In this document: piece after piece, positions 1 through 9,324 of the stretch
Layout: each line of letters opens with the position of its first letter
How positions within the stretch are numbered: position 1 is the first letter of the stretch
NCBI GenBank assembly: GCA_947165115.1
Contig: CAMUZD010000002.1
Location: 1 to 33,418 of the forward strand
Direction of reading: 5' to 3'
Length of the DNA: 33,418 bases
From: an uncultured Clostridia bacterium
GTDB taxonomy: Bacteria > Bacillota > Clostridia > Oscillospirales > Acutalibacteraceae
Made by a program: the position numbers and the translations under genes
The notes under the pieces: generated by a model
Told to the model about the DNA's origin: nothing
The model's database searches: none
The model's input: only the letters and a program-made list of their open reading frames with translations

Positions 1-712
1 CTTTTCATGAAGCACGGAGTAACTACCTCGGCTGATTTACTGAAAAAGCTCGATACGCTTAATGAAGAGCTTTTCGAGATGAACAAGATCCCGCGGAAAA
101 CCGAAGAAGCCGAAAAAGAGCTCGCTGCACTGCTCAAAAAAGGGGAGAAACTGGCCGAAGATCTGCGTAAAAAGCGCCTCAAAGCAATAAAACCGCTTGA
201 AGAAAATATTTTGAAATATCTCCTCAAATTCGGGATGAAAGGAGTCAAGTTCTCGATTCTGCTGAACAAACTTGAAGACCTCAATGAAACAGGTCTCGAT
301 GAAGTCGTTTTTGAGATAAATACGATCGGAACTGAAAAAATGTTCGATATTTCATCACTTTCGGGAGGAGAACTTTCGCGGCTTCTCCTTGCAGTCAAAC
401 TTATTGACGACGAAGAAGGAAAGGTCATTCTTTTTGATGAAATCGACAGCTCTATCGGCGGTGAAACTGCCCGCAACGCAGCTCTTGAAATGAAGAAAAA
501 TTCTCAAAAAAATCAAATAGTTGTAATTACTCACTTCCCGCAGACGGCATCACTTGCAAACACTCACATCGTAGTCAGAAAAAGCATTGAGGAGGGAGAT
601 GTCGAAACCGAAATCTCGATTCTCGATAAAGAGGGAACTCGCCAGAATGATGGGCAAAAGCGATTCAGCTGATTTCCTGGCTGCTGCTGAAAAAATGATT
701 GCGGAAGGGTAG
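1..712 (+). CDS. recN: RecN-like DNA repair ATPase, C-terminal part (truncated by window start; apparent +1 frameshift near 633-635)
   Basis: ABC/SMC-type motifs SSLSGGELSRLLLAVKL and VILFDEIDSSIGG, followed by VVITHFPQTASLA. After the GGG at 633-635 the expected C-terminal tail (ELARMMGKSDSADFLAAAEKMIAEG*, stop 710-712) lies in another frame; the ORF-track frame stops at 672. Confidence 0.85.
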
Positions 713-916
713 TTATTTCTGCTGGTTTTTATTCCGCATCGACTCGAAAAATTCGTCGATCCACTTGTTGCATTTCACGAAATCGCCGTTTTGAAGGGCT
801 TCCTTGATGTCAGCGGGAGCGTTTTTTTCAATTACGGCGCGCTGTTTGTCGGAAAGTTTGTTGTAGTCTTTTTTTATCGGAGTCGCGCTTGTGTTGAAAA
901 CATTGACAACACGCAC
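713..916 (-). CDS. hypothetical protein (67 aa), stop abuts the recN stop
   Basis: ORF with coding-like composition, convergent with recN; no recognised family. Confidence 0.45.
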   Translation of the reverse strand: MRVVNVFNTSATPIKKDYNKLSDKQRAVIEKNAPADIKEALQNGDFVKCNKWIDEFFESMRNKNQQK

Positions 917-928
917 GCAAAATTAGAC

Positions 929-971
929 TTTTTTCTCACCAAGTCCAAAATTTAGATTTTATGAGAAAAAA
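929..971. repeat. inverted repeat, 10-bp perfect arms TTTTTTCTCA / TGAGAAAAAA with 23-bp spacer
   Basis: Direct reading: TTTTTTCTCA at 929-938 and TGAGAAAAAA at 962-971; located between the Dam stop and the 67-aa ORF. Confidence 0.7.
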
Positions 972-1762
972 TTAAAACAACGTCCCTTGAATTCCTTCCT
1001 CAAAATTCCAAACCAAAAGCTCGCCGAAATCTTTTGCGCTCTTATTGTTCAGCGAACATCGGCGGCTAAAAGTCTTCTGCTTATAATCCTTGTAGAGCTC
1101 GCAAATTTCCGGACAAGCATTGTAGCTTAAAATCCAACGTGCCTTGCTTCTCTTCAACAATTCCGCCAACCGCTCATGGTCAAAGCTGCCGGCCTTGTAG
1201 TAATGCTCGGTTTCAAAATACGGCGGATCCAAATAGAAAAACGTGTCCGGCTTATTGTACCGTTCAAGTAAAACCGAATAATCCAGGCATTCAATGTTCG
1301 TTTTCTGAAGCCGTTTCGAGATCGCAATTATCCGCGCCTGAATGCTTTCAACCGAGCTCAGGTTGTTCGGTGCATAGCTCGGATTCACAAGCCGGGCACC
1401 AAAACAGAAATTCAACAAGTATAAAGTTCTAAATGCTTGAAAATATTGATGATTTTCTTGGGGGGGGTAATATTCCTTATCCTATTAAAAAAGGTGCGCG
1501 AGCTGAAAACGAAGTTGAACTCGCGGGCAAACTCTTCTCCGTGTTCCTTGACAACCCTGTAAAGGTTGATGATTTCGTCATTCAGGTCATTGATGATTTC
1601 GCACGGAGCCCACTTTTCGCGGGCAAAGTAAATCGCACCGCCGCCGAAAAACGGCTCGACGTAAGTGCTGACATCTCCTGGAATCATCGGCACGATCCAA
1701 GGCCGCAAAGCCTTTTTCCCGCCGATATACGGGAACAAATAATCGATCGGTATAATTTTCAT
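972..1762 (-). pseudogene. Dam-type (D12 class) adenine-specific DNA methyltransferase split into two ORFs (1412-1762 and 972-1418) by a C8 tract; possible phase-variable OFF state
   Basis: N-part YIGGKKALRPWIV...VEPFFGGGAIYFA; C-part FFYLDPPYFETEHYY (DPPY motif). One added C at 1460-1467 would give ...TPPQENHQYFQAFRTLYLLNFCFGARLVN..., joining both halves. Confidence 0.85.
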
Positions 1763-1771
1763 AGTCTCTCC

Positions 1772-2692
1772 TTACCCGATTTCGGCCGTACTGGTAAAAG
1801 AACCGGCTGAAATGTTGTGGGTGATTTTCGTTACTCTGTAGGTGCCCTCAAATTCCGGCCGGACACCCGTCAGCTTGATTTTTGCTCCGGCATAAATGTC
1901 AGGGCGGCCTTTGGAAAACTGAATCATTCCCGAAAAGGCACTTTTTTGCAGTGATTCCAGCTTTTTTTTCGCGTATCCTTTCGCTTCGGTCGCTGACTGA
2001 AAGCCGCCCTTGCCCTGGAATCGCGGTGTTTCAACACCGACAACAATTTTGTTATAGTTCCCTGTTTCCTTGTCAAAATAAATCGCCTCGACCGACTTAT
2101 ATGTCGTTCCGGCAGTCTTCAGGTGGCCGCTCGCAATTTCCTTTCGATCGACCTCGAAAACGTCCGGAGAATCGTCGAAAAAAATAATACAGCCGTTTTT
2201 TAGAGCGATATCCGCGCCGTTCTCGTTTGCGATCCGGCGGAGAAACGCCAAATCAGATTCATTGTTTTGAGCGTAAACCTCGAAAAACGGATCGTTATCC
2301 AGTTTGAATTTTGATTGCAGGTTGTAATCGGCGGCAATCTGCTCGCCAATGGCCGACAGTTTCACCTGCTGCCACGTCCTGATTTTGTTTTTGCTCTTAA
2401 TGTCCGAATAAGCCGCCACCGCCTTTGCCTTGACCGTAACCGCGCCGTTGAAAAGATTGCAGCTGACCTCGTTTGTCGTGAATTTTCCCAGTAAATTCAG
2501 CTTGTCGTCGTAACCGGCTGAAAAAGTGATTACTGTTCCGGCCTTCGGAAGAGACGATAAATGCGACAAGTTCAGATCGAGGGTGTCGGTTCCGTTCTTG
2601 ATTTCGTCCGTGATCGTGGCCGACTCAAAATATTCCTGAATTTCTTTATCGATGTTTTTATTGTTGCTTGAAATCGAATAATAGGCTTTCAT
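1772..2692 (-). CDS. phage late control / tail protein D (P2 gpD-like)
   Basis: 306 aa, located after U and X; features such as AQNNESDLAFLRRIANENGADIALKNGCIIF typical of gpD-like proteins. Confidence 0.8.
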   Translation of the reverse strand: MKAYYSISSNNKNIDKEIQEYFESATITDEIKNGTDTLDLNLSHLSSLPKAGTVITFSAGYDDKLNLLGKFTTNEVSCNLFNGAVTVKAKAVAAYSDIKSKNKIRTWQQVKLSAIGEQIAADYNLQSKFKLDNDPFFEVYAQNNESDLAFLRRIANENGADIALKNGCIIFFDDSPDVFEVDRKEIASGHLKTAGTTYKSVEAIYFDKETGNYNKIVVGVETPRFQGKGGFQSATEAKGYAKKKLESLQKSAFSGMIQFSKGRPDIYAGAKIKLTGVRPEFEGTYRVTKITHNISAGSFTSTAEIG

Positions 2693-2889
2693 CAGTTCCA
2701 GAGCCTCTTTTCATCAATAATTTCGACCGGCTTTTCAGGAAAATAAAGAATGATCCCTGCTTCAAGAAAGTCATCTTTCGCGATGCCCGGATTAGCCTCT
2801 AAAAAGAGCTGAATATACCGCGTATCGCCGTAAAACTTGAACACAAGCAGATCAACCCGGTCGCCGTCTTTTGTGACATACTCACTCAT
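2692..2889 (-). CDS. tail protein X (LysM-like, P2 gpX family)
   Basis: MSEYVTKDGDRVDLLVFKFYG...LEANPGIA...LEAGIILYFPE; start taken at internal ATG 2889. Confidence 0.8.
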   Translation of the reverse strand: MSEYVTKDGDRVDLLVFKFYGDTRYIQLFLEANPGIAKDDFLEAGIILYFPEKPVEIIDEKRLWN

Positions 2890-3292
2890 GGTACTCCTCA
2901 ATTTCAAGAGCGAAATCAACCTTTTGTGCCGTTCCGTCGCTTAGAAAAAATGTTTTGTCGAACTCTGCCGAAAGAACAACTACTTTCCCGGCAAATGTAC
3001 CGTCGCCCAGAATCATTGTTACCGGTTCCTGCTCCCTGACTATTTTCTTCAGTTCCTTCTGGCCGTTTTCCTTGCTTAAAGGTTTTACGCCGACCAAAGC
3101 CGGAAGGTAAAATCCGGCGATTGAAAAAGAACTTGTCGCTTTTTTTGTTGCCTGATAAAAAGGATAATATCCGGCTCTTTCCGACTTCGCCCATCCGCCG
3201 TTGACTTTTTCTTTCAGCTTGTTGAATGCTGTTCCGAAAGTCGAAAACACAAAATCTCCCAGACTGATCAAATATTCTGAATTAGTAGGCAT
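2882..3292 (-). CDS. tail protein U-like (P2 gpU)
   Basis: MPTNSEYLISLGDFVFSTFGTAFNKL...; position between tape measure and X; start taken at 3292. Confidence 0.7.
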   Translation of the reverse strand: MPTNSEYLISLGDFVFSTFGTAFNKLKEKVNGGWAKSERAGYYPFYQATKKATSSFSIAGFYLPALVGVKPLSKENGQKELKKIVREQEPVTMILGDGTFAGKVVVLSAEFDKTFFLSDGTAQKVDFALEIEEYHE

Positions 3293-5432
3293 AACTGTTC
3301 TCCATGTCGTCTCTTGCGCCAGCCATGACAGCCGCACGGACTTTTTCGGTTATGGTCGGCAATGATTCATCTAAATTGGCTGAATTTATTGTAATATTCG
3401 GCATTGAAACATTGACGTTTTTTTCATTTCTCACGTTGGTTTGCAGCGGTATATCTTTAGCGACTGAAATGGAACCGCTTGACTTGCCGCTGTTCAGATC
3501 ATCAATTTTGGAAACCGCCGTAATAGTTGCTGTTCCGCCTCCAAAAATCATATTCCAGCCTTTTTTTAAAAGATCTATTTTGCGAGAAAACCATTCTATT
3601 TTTTCAGAAAACCAGTTTAATATCGGTTCCCAGTTGTCATAAATAGTCTTTGCTAATTTTACAATTGCCCAAATCGGAAAAGCGAACCATTTCAAATATT
3701 TCATTATTGTGTCAAAGTGTTCGATAACCCATGTTTTGATGTCATCCCAGTTTTTATATACAGCGTAAATCGCAACACCTAAAGCCATCACTCCGGCAAT
3801 GACCAAGCCGATTGGGTTGGCATGCATGGCTGCATTGAAAGCCCATTGAATAAAGGTCGCTCCCTCCGTTGTTGTCTTATATAGTTTATAAGCTGCAGCC
3901 GCCCCTTTAACACCCTTAACAACAGCATGAATTATTAAACCTAACTTCAATGCGCCGTAAAATGCGATTGCCGCACCTGCTGCCATAGTGAGCCCTTCTA
4001 TAAGATTCGGATGCTGTGAAATAAAATTGCCTATAGGAACTACAATAGAAGCAACGGTCTCGCCGATTTTGCTGAAGGTCGGAATAAAAGCCTCTCCGAT
4101 TTCGACTTTTACGCGATCCATCGCCGCATGCATACGCGCCATCCTCACTTCCGTGGTTTCTCCTAAATCCTCGTATGCCTTTTGAGCCATTCCGGAGGCA
4201 TCGGACATCGAAGCCGTTTTTTCTCTAAAATTATCAGCCTGTGCTCCCGTCAAAGCCAAAACAGCGTTCTTTGCTTCCATGGAGCTGAACAATTGCGCGA
4301 AAGCCAGCTCATCATCGTTAACCGCAAACTTTAACGCGGCAAGAGCACCTTCGAGACCTCGCTGCTCAAGAATCTCTTTTCCGCTTGAATACCCTAATCT
4401 TTGAAGTGCATTGTCCATTTCTTTTGTCGGATCAAGCAACCCTGCAAGCGTTGCCTTCAGCTGGGTTGCGACTTCCGAAGTAGTACCTGTAACGCCTGTT
4501 AAAGTAGCGAATGCGCCGAAAAGTTCTTCCTGTTTTACCTTCAATGTTGCCGCAGTCGGAATAACCTGCCCCATAGAATGAGCCAAGGCAGGGAAATCTG
4601 TCTGACCTAATTTAACGGTATTAAAAGCAAGATCCATCGCCTTTTGAGACGCTTCCGCCGTAGTATCGTTGTAACCTTTTGTGACAGCCGACATCAAATT
4701 GATAGCATCCGCCGTTTCTGCTCCACCAGCAAGGGCAGCCTTTGCCGCAATGCCCAGCTTTGCGGAACTTTCCGCCGTATCGCCGAAGGCCGAAACTGTC
4801 TGATAAAGACCGTTTTGTAAATCACCGAGAGAAAGCCCTGTTTCTTCTGAAAGACTCTTAACATTTTCGCCGAGTTCTTGAAGTCTTGCTGCTTTCTGTG
4901 TTTTATCACCGTCTAAAAGTGTCCCTACATTAGCCATACCTTTTTGAAAGCCGGAGGCCGCATGTTCAAAACTTGAAACCGTCATAAACAGACCGGCTCC
5001 CATAGCACCTGCTTTTGCCAAACCGCCCAAACCGACAGAAACACCGGCTCTCATTTCTGAGAATGCCGAGCCAAGCCCCTCCATCGAAGTGTTGAAGTTT
5101 ATTTTTTGGTTAAATTCAGCCGCCTTTTTACCGGCATTTGCCAAATTAACACCGAAATTTGCAGCTTCCGTTTTAGCTTCCGAAAGTCTGTCTAAAAGTT
5201 CTTGACGAATTTGAATCGTTTCGGCTGTTCTACCGACCTGCCGCATTTCCTCTTTATTGAGCTTCAGTTTTTCCGTCAGATCTAAAAGTTCTTCCGACCA
5301 TTTCTTGCCAAGCTGTAATTTTTCAGTATCCTTAATAGTTAAGGATGCTTGTTTTTTAATGGAGGTAAATGCTTGTCCGACGGTACTAGTCAGTGCAGCT
5401 CCTATGAGAAGATTAAAGCCAAGATCTGCCAT
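3282..5432 (-). CDS. tail tape measure protein (TP901-like core)
   Basis: 716 aa with a long helical region, central hydrophobic segments and TP901-type LGETTEVRMARMHAAMDRVKVEIGEAFIP. Confidence 0.88.
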   Translation of the reverse strand: MADLGFNLLIGAALTSTVGQAFTSIKKQASLTIKDTEKLQLGKKWSEELLDLTEKLKLNKEEMRQVGRTAETIQIRQELLDRLSEAKTEAANFGVNLANAGKKAAEFNQKINFNTSMEGLGSAFSEMRAGVSVGLGGLAKAGAMGAGLFMTVSSFEHAASGFQKGMANVGTLLDGDKTQKAARLQELGENVKSLSEETGLSLGDLQNGLYQTVSAFGDTAESSAKLGIAAKAALAGGAETADAINLMSAVTKGYNDTTAEASQKAMDLAFNTVKLGQTDFPALAHSMGQVIPTAATLKVKQEELFGAFATLTGVTGTTSEVATQLKATLAGLLDPTKEMDNALQRLGYSSGKEILEQRGLEGALAALKFAVNDDELAFAQLFSSMEAKNAVLALTGAQADNFREKTASMSDASGMAQKAYEDLGETTEVRMARMHAAMDRVKVEIGEAFIPTFSKIGETVASIVVPIGNFISQHPNLIEGLTMAAGAAIAFYGALKLGLIIHAVVKGVKGAAAAYKLYKTTTEGATFIQWAFNAAMHANPIGLVIAGVMALGVAIYAVYKNWDDIKTWVIEHFDTIMKYLKWFAFPIWAIVKLAKTIYDNWEPILNWFSEKIEWFSRKIDLLKKGWNMIFGGGTATITAVSKIDDLNSGKSSGSISVAKDIPLQTNVRNEKNVNVSMPNITINSANLDESLPTITEKVRAAVMAGARDDMENSYAY

Positions 5433-5440
5433 TCGCCCCT

Positions 5441-5701
5441 CTATTTTCTATTATTCATAACATTGTGTGTAGCCGTCCTTCTTATCGTAGCTGCATGTAT
5501 TGAACCGTTTGTTTTTGCTGAAGGAGCAGCAGGGACTTTTGTTGACCACATTTTTGGACTTGCATTCATTGAATTTGTGATAATTCTTACCGTTCCGTTT
5601 TTTATTGCGTTTTTTGCCTGGTTTTTATAGCCCGAAACACCATAAAAGGCGGCAAGTAACCCGCTTTTTGTCTTTACAACTTTTGTTGTTATTTTATTCA
5701 T
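5441..5701 (-). CDS. small basic protein between E/E' and tape measure, unknown function
   Basis: 86-aa ORF; ATG overlaps the E' stop (ATGA at 5701-5698). Confidence 0.55.
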   Translation of the reverse strand: MNKITTKVVKTKSGLLAAFYGVSGYKNQAKNAIKNGTVRIITNSMNASPKMWSTKVPAAPSAKTNGSIHAATIRRTATHNVMNNRK

Positions 5702-6083
5702 CTTGCCGCCTCTTTTGCCATCTCTTTTGCGATTTCGTAGAAGCTCATAAGCTCGTCAATATCCATGTTTTCCGTGTCCGTAAAAGAGAAGTGCAGGAAA
5801 TAGCCCAAAGCCGCCTGCACCTCCCTCAAACTTTCAACGCTCAGGATAAAAAACTTTTAAGCTGCTCCTGAAGCTGTGTGTAATCCGAAAGATCCATTTC
5901 TTCAATCGCGCATGTCGGCAAGTCGGCAAGGTTCGCGATAAGAACCGTTTCCTGCTCCATTGCATCTTTGCCGATTTTCGCCGCGATTTTCAGATCCTTC
6001 ACTTTCGGCCTTCTGAGTTCGACTTCTTTGATTTCTTTTCCATCAACCGATATCGGACAAACAAGTTCCATCTTTTCCTCCAT
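5698..6083 (-). CDS. tail assembly chaperone E plus -1 frameshift product E-E'
   Basis: E ORF 5841-6083; 0-frame T TTT TTA slippery heptamer at 5853-5847, then in-frame -1 extension ILSVESLREVQAALGYFLHFSFTDTENMDIDELMSFYEIAKEMAKEAAR* ending 5698. Confidence 0.82.
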
Positions 6084-6113
6084 TTTTTCTCATAAAATCC
6101 AAAAAACAAAGTC

Positions 6114-6629
6114 TTAGCCGCCTATATTGATCTTCGTCTGAAGATTTCTGTCGACACCGCCTATCGCTACGATGTTGAGCAGCTTGTCGATGTTGAATAC
6201 AGGTGCGCCGCCGACTATAAGATCGTAGTGAGTTACACTCATCTTATAGGTCGATTTGATTTCTTCGCCTTTTTTGGTGTCTATCGGAATTTCGATGATC
6301 GAACCGCCCAGTGCCGCCACGACCGGAATTTCCGCCGGGCCGTCTTTTATTGAACCGCGGAAAGTGAAAAGAGTTCCCGAAGTCAGAAAGTCAACGCTTC
6401 CTATGAGTCCCATCTTGATCGGATCAATGTCACCGAAACTGATTTCAGCTTCAAGTTTGTCAAGATTGACAGGGATATCATACTCTCCTGCACCGCCACC
6501 GTTGTCAATGGTTACAGTTTTGAATTTGACAGTCGGCAGCGTAACCTCTTTGACTTTTCCGAGGTTTCCGACACCATTCACCGCAACATCAAAATCCTTC
6601 AAAATCTGCGGATATACCGAAACAACCAT
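6114..6629 (-). CDS. major tail tube protein (P2 FII-like)
   Basis: 171 aa, YPQILKDFDVAVNGVGNLGKVKEVTLPTVKFKTVTIDNGGGAGEYDIPVNLDKLEAEISFG; follows the sheath. Confidence 0.85.
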   Translation of the reverse strand: MVVSVYPQILKDFDVAVNGVGNLGKVKEVTLPTVKFKTVTIDNGGGAGEYDIPVNLDKLEAEISFGDIDPIKMGLIGSVDFLTSGTLFTFRGSIKDGPAEIPVVAALGGSIIEIPIDTKKGEEIKSTYKMSVTHYDLIVGGAPVFNIDKLLNIVAIGGVDRNLQTKINIGG

Positions 6630-6640
6630 TATGCACCTCC

Positions 6641-7966
6641 TTAATCAAAAATTTCAGTAACGTATTCGTCTGTGACGACTTCCTCAAATTCCATAGTCTG
6701 AGCAGGATAAACCGGACCGAATTTGTACTTGAAACGAATTTTGCCCTGCTTGATCGCGCTCGCCGGGTTCTTTTCTGCTTCAGCCCAGCATTCACCGCCC
6801 AGAATTCCGCCGTTGAGCTTGATTTCGTTAAGAACGCCGTTGACGGAAGCTGTAACATCCTCAACGAAAGTTCTTTTGATTCCCTTATCCTGTGCCCAGA
6901 GAATACCTGCCGCGATTGTCTTTTTGATCATGTCGGAAGTCCTCTTGACGCAGAGAAAACGCCATTTTTCGACATCAGCAGCCGTGTTGTTACCCCAGAG
7001 CCTGTATGCGCCGCCCTCATAGACAACACATGCAATGTTCTGATTGTTGATGACGTTTGCTTCGCTGCTTTCATCCATAAGATCGAATTCAACCGCCGGT
7101 TCAACACCGACAACTGTTTTGAACTTGTGGTTTGACGGGGAATTCCACTGACCTTCGTTGTAGTCAACGTAAGCAATAAGACCGGCTGTTACCGCGCACG
7201 GATCCACGACACCGTAAGAAGCCACTTTCACTTTCTGAGCGAGATAGTAAGCGTTCTTGCTTGTTTTCAGAGCTTCGCCTTCGTATCCGTATTTCGGGAA
7301 AAGGTAGGTTGCAAGAAGCGGTTCCGCTACCGTTCTCAGCGCGATTTCGATTGCCTCTTTGCTGTCTGCATCGAAAGAGTCTCTGATTTCCGCAAAAAGC
7401 AGTGTCGGAGCCATATTGCAGAGCGATTTCGCCGATTTTAAAGCGTAAATTCCAGTTTTGTCTGTCGCGTTTCCAACGATATTCGCCGCAACCTCTGACT
7501 CCGTTAATTGCGCCGGATTTGATCCGGCACTTGCATCGCCGATTTCGCTTTCACTTGAATCACTAACAACGATCGGCGTTCCTTCGCCGTCTGTGATGAC
7601 ATTGTTTTCGTGATCAGTGAGGTAGACTACTGTTTCGACAGCTTCTTCATCTTCGCTGCTTCCTTCAACCCTGACAACAACCGTGTGTGTTTTCTGCTCT
7701 CCCCATGCCATCTCGATAGCTTGTCTGAGATACGATTTCTTCGACATCAGAGCAACCTGACTTGTCTTTGTAACAAGGACAGGCTTGTTGAGCGGAAACA
7801 TTTCCTCGAATGCGGCGTTTGCGGCATCGAAATCATCCGCAGACTCTTCTTCGCCGTGGTAAGCCGCCGCTGTTCCTACGATACCGTAGACACTCGACAT
7901 CTGGAGCGGAATAACCTGCCCGCCGTCGGTGTTCTCGTAAATTTTAAGTCCGTGTAAAAAACTCAT
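6641..7966 (-). CDS. tail sheath protein (P2 FI-like)
   Basis: MSFLHGLKIYENTDGGQVIPLQMSSVYGIVGTA...; C-terminal region and neighbourhood typical of contractile sheath; contains a palindromic-element insertion at 7503-7537. Confidence 0.88.
   Translation of the reverse strand: MSFLHGLKIYENTDGGQVIPLQMSSVYGIVGTAAAYHGEEESADDFDAANAAFEEMFPLNKPVLVTKTSQVALMSKKSYLRQAIEMAWGEQKTHTVVVRVEGSSEDEEAVETVVYLTDHENNVITDGEGTPIVVSDSSESEIGDASAGSNPAQLTESEVAANIVGNATDKTGIYALKSAKSLCNMAPTLLFAEIRDSFDADSKEAIEIALRTVAEPLLATYLFPKYGYEGEALKTSKNAYYLAQKVKVASYGVVDPCAVTAGLIAYVDYNEGQWNSPSNHKFKTVVGVEPAVEFDLMDESSEANVINNQNIACVVYEGGAYRLWGNNTAADVEKWRFLCVKRTSDMIKKTIAAGILWAQDKGIKRTFVEDVTASVNGVLNEIKLNGGILGGECWAEAEKNPASAIKQGKIRFKYKFGPVYPAQTMEFEEVVTDEYVTEIFD
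7503..7537 (+). repeat. palindromic mini-element (coding, in tail sheath gene)
   Basis: GTTAATTGCGCCGGATTTGATCCGGCACTTGCATC; translated DASAGSNPAQLT. Confidence 0.88.
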
Positions 7967-7981
7967 GTTTTTCTCCTTTTA

Positions 7982-8665
7982 TTATGATCTGGAAATAACC
8001 TGAACTGTCCCCAGACTTACCTTGGGGATATAAGCGTCAATGTCCGGGTTTCCATTGATTGTAAAGCCCAGCCAGAGATATGGCTTCAATATATGTGCTC
8101 CGGTTTCAGGATCTGTTTCGCTCATTATCGCAACTCTACCTGATTCGCGCTTGTTTTGTGTGACAGTGACATTGCCATTACCGTCACATGTTACCATAGC
8201 TTCACCGCCGAAAGAGATGTCATATAATCCATCTGTCTCTGACTGACGGCAAAACATAGCAAGTAGTTTTATCCTGAAAGTGGCTGTTTCCCCTTGAGCT
8301 ACAGTCAGCGAATCGCCTTCTTCGGAGAATCTTAATGCGTCAAGATTAACTGATGGATCGATCAAACTGGGGTCAATTCCATTTAGATCTAAAATAAAAT
8401 CTGTTATAGGAGTGCTGTTTTTTGAATATCCGGTTTGAGTCAGAGGGTAGCATATGTTTTTTTCGACTTGTCTTTTCCATGTCTCAAAATCCTCTTTGAG
8501 TTTAGCGTGATTTGGCACCTCCACAGTTTCGATCGTTCCGTCCGATTTCATTTTTTTGACGGATACGTTTGCCGGGGTTGTCGAAAAAAACATATCCCAT
8601 ATGCTGCTGAGCCAGCTTTCAACAACCGTGTAAAAGTTGTTAATCTTTTTAATCAATTCATTCAT
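7982..8665 (-). CDS. tail-appendage-associated hypothetical protein
   Basis: 227 aa ORF between fibre-like gene and sheath. Confidence 0.5.
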   Translation of the reverse strand: MNELIKKINNFYTVVESWLSSIWDMFFSTTPANVSVKKMKSDGTIETVEVPNHAKLKEDFETWKRQVEKNICYPLTQTGYSKNSTPITDFILDLNGIDPSLIDPSVNLDALRFSEEGDSLTVAQGETATFRIKLLAMFCRQSETDGLYDISFGGEAMVTCDGNGNVTVTQNKRESGRVAIMSETDPETGAHILKPYLWLGFTINGNPDIDAYIPKVSLGTVQVISRS

Positions 8666-8677
8666 TTTGTCTCTCCT

Positions 8678-9265
8678 TTAATTGTGGATTACATAATTTT
8701 TGAGAAGCGTTATTTCTTCTTTGAGTTTGAGGTTTTCCGTTGCCGCTGACGCGAGCAGACAGACAGCTGTAAAATCGACATCCGTCTGCAGCGCATAAGC
8801 CGCATCACTGGTATAAATTGCAGCCGTTTCTGCACTGTTGAACTTAATTGGAACGGTGATCACAAGATCCGTCTGCATATCCGGCTCACTTGCCGACGGA
8901 ATATAAGTCGGCGGGAATTTTCCGATCCATACCAGAACATCGTTGTTGCTTTCGTCTGTAATGTATAGTCCGACCTCTCGGATCGTTTCACCTTTAACCG
9001 CCGCATCCGGAATGATAGTCGCCTTAACCCGTACCGTAGTTTTGGTTGTATCATTCGGATCAAGCGTTATCTGAACACTTTCCACGAGCTGCGTGGCCGT
9101 TCCGTGAAGATCAGTCTCCGAACCGTCGTAAAGGTTCGCGTTGTTATAGTCCGCATCGGTCAGATTCCCGATTTTCATTTTTGAAAATGGTTTTTTGTTT
9201 TCCGGACTCTGCTCATAGCTTGCAAGTAACGCGAGTCCCGAATCTGTGAATCTGCTGTTTGCCAT
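8678..9265 (-). CDS. tail fibre/collar-fibre N-terminal-domain-like protein
   Basis: MANSRFTDSGLALLASYEQ... resembles the N-terminus of P2-type tail fibre proteins; ETIREVGLYI motif. Confidence 0.65.
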   Translation of the reverse strand: MANSRFTDSGLALLASYEQSPENKKPFSKMKIGNLTDADYNNANLYDGSETDLHGTATQLVESVQITLDPNDTTKTTVRVKATIIPDAAVKGETIREVGLYITDESNNDVLVWIGKFPPTYIPSASEPDMQTDLVITVPIKFNSAETAAIYTSDAAYALQTDVDFTAVCLLASAATENLKLKEEITLLKNYVIHN

Positions 9266-9281
9266 ATCTGAACCTCCTTAT

Positions 9282-9308
9282 TTGTCGGAGCGCGGGCGGC
9301 TCGCCAGC
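9282..9308 (+). repeat. GC-rich repeat TTGTCGGAGCGCGGGCGGCTCGCCAGC, copy A
   Basis: Matches the reverse complement of 16996-17024. Confidence 0.65.
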
Positions 9309-9324
9309 AGCTCCTGAAAATTCC

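Noticed and set aside
5349-5630. 93-aa hydrophobic plus-strand ORF resembling a membrane protein/holin
   Set aside because: Antisense to tape-measure start and the 86-aa ORF; hydrophobicity is explained as the reverse complement of coding sequence.
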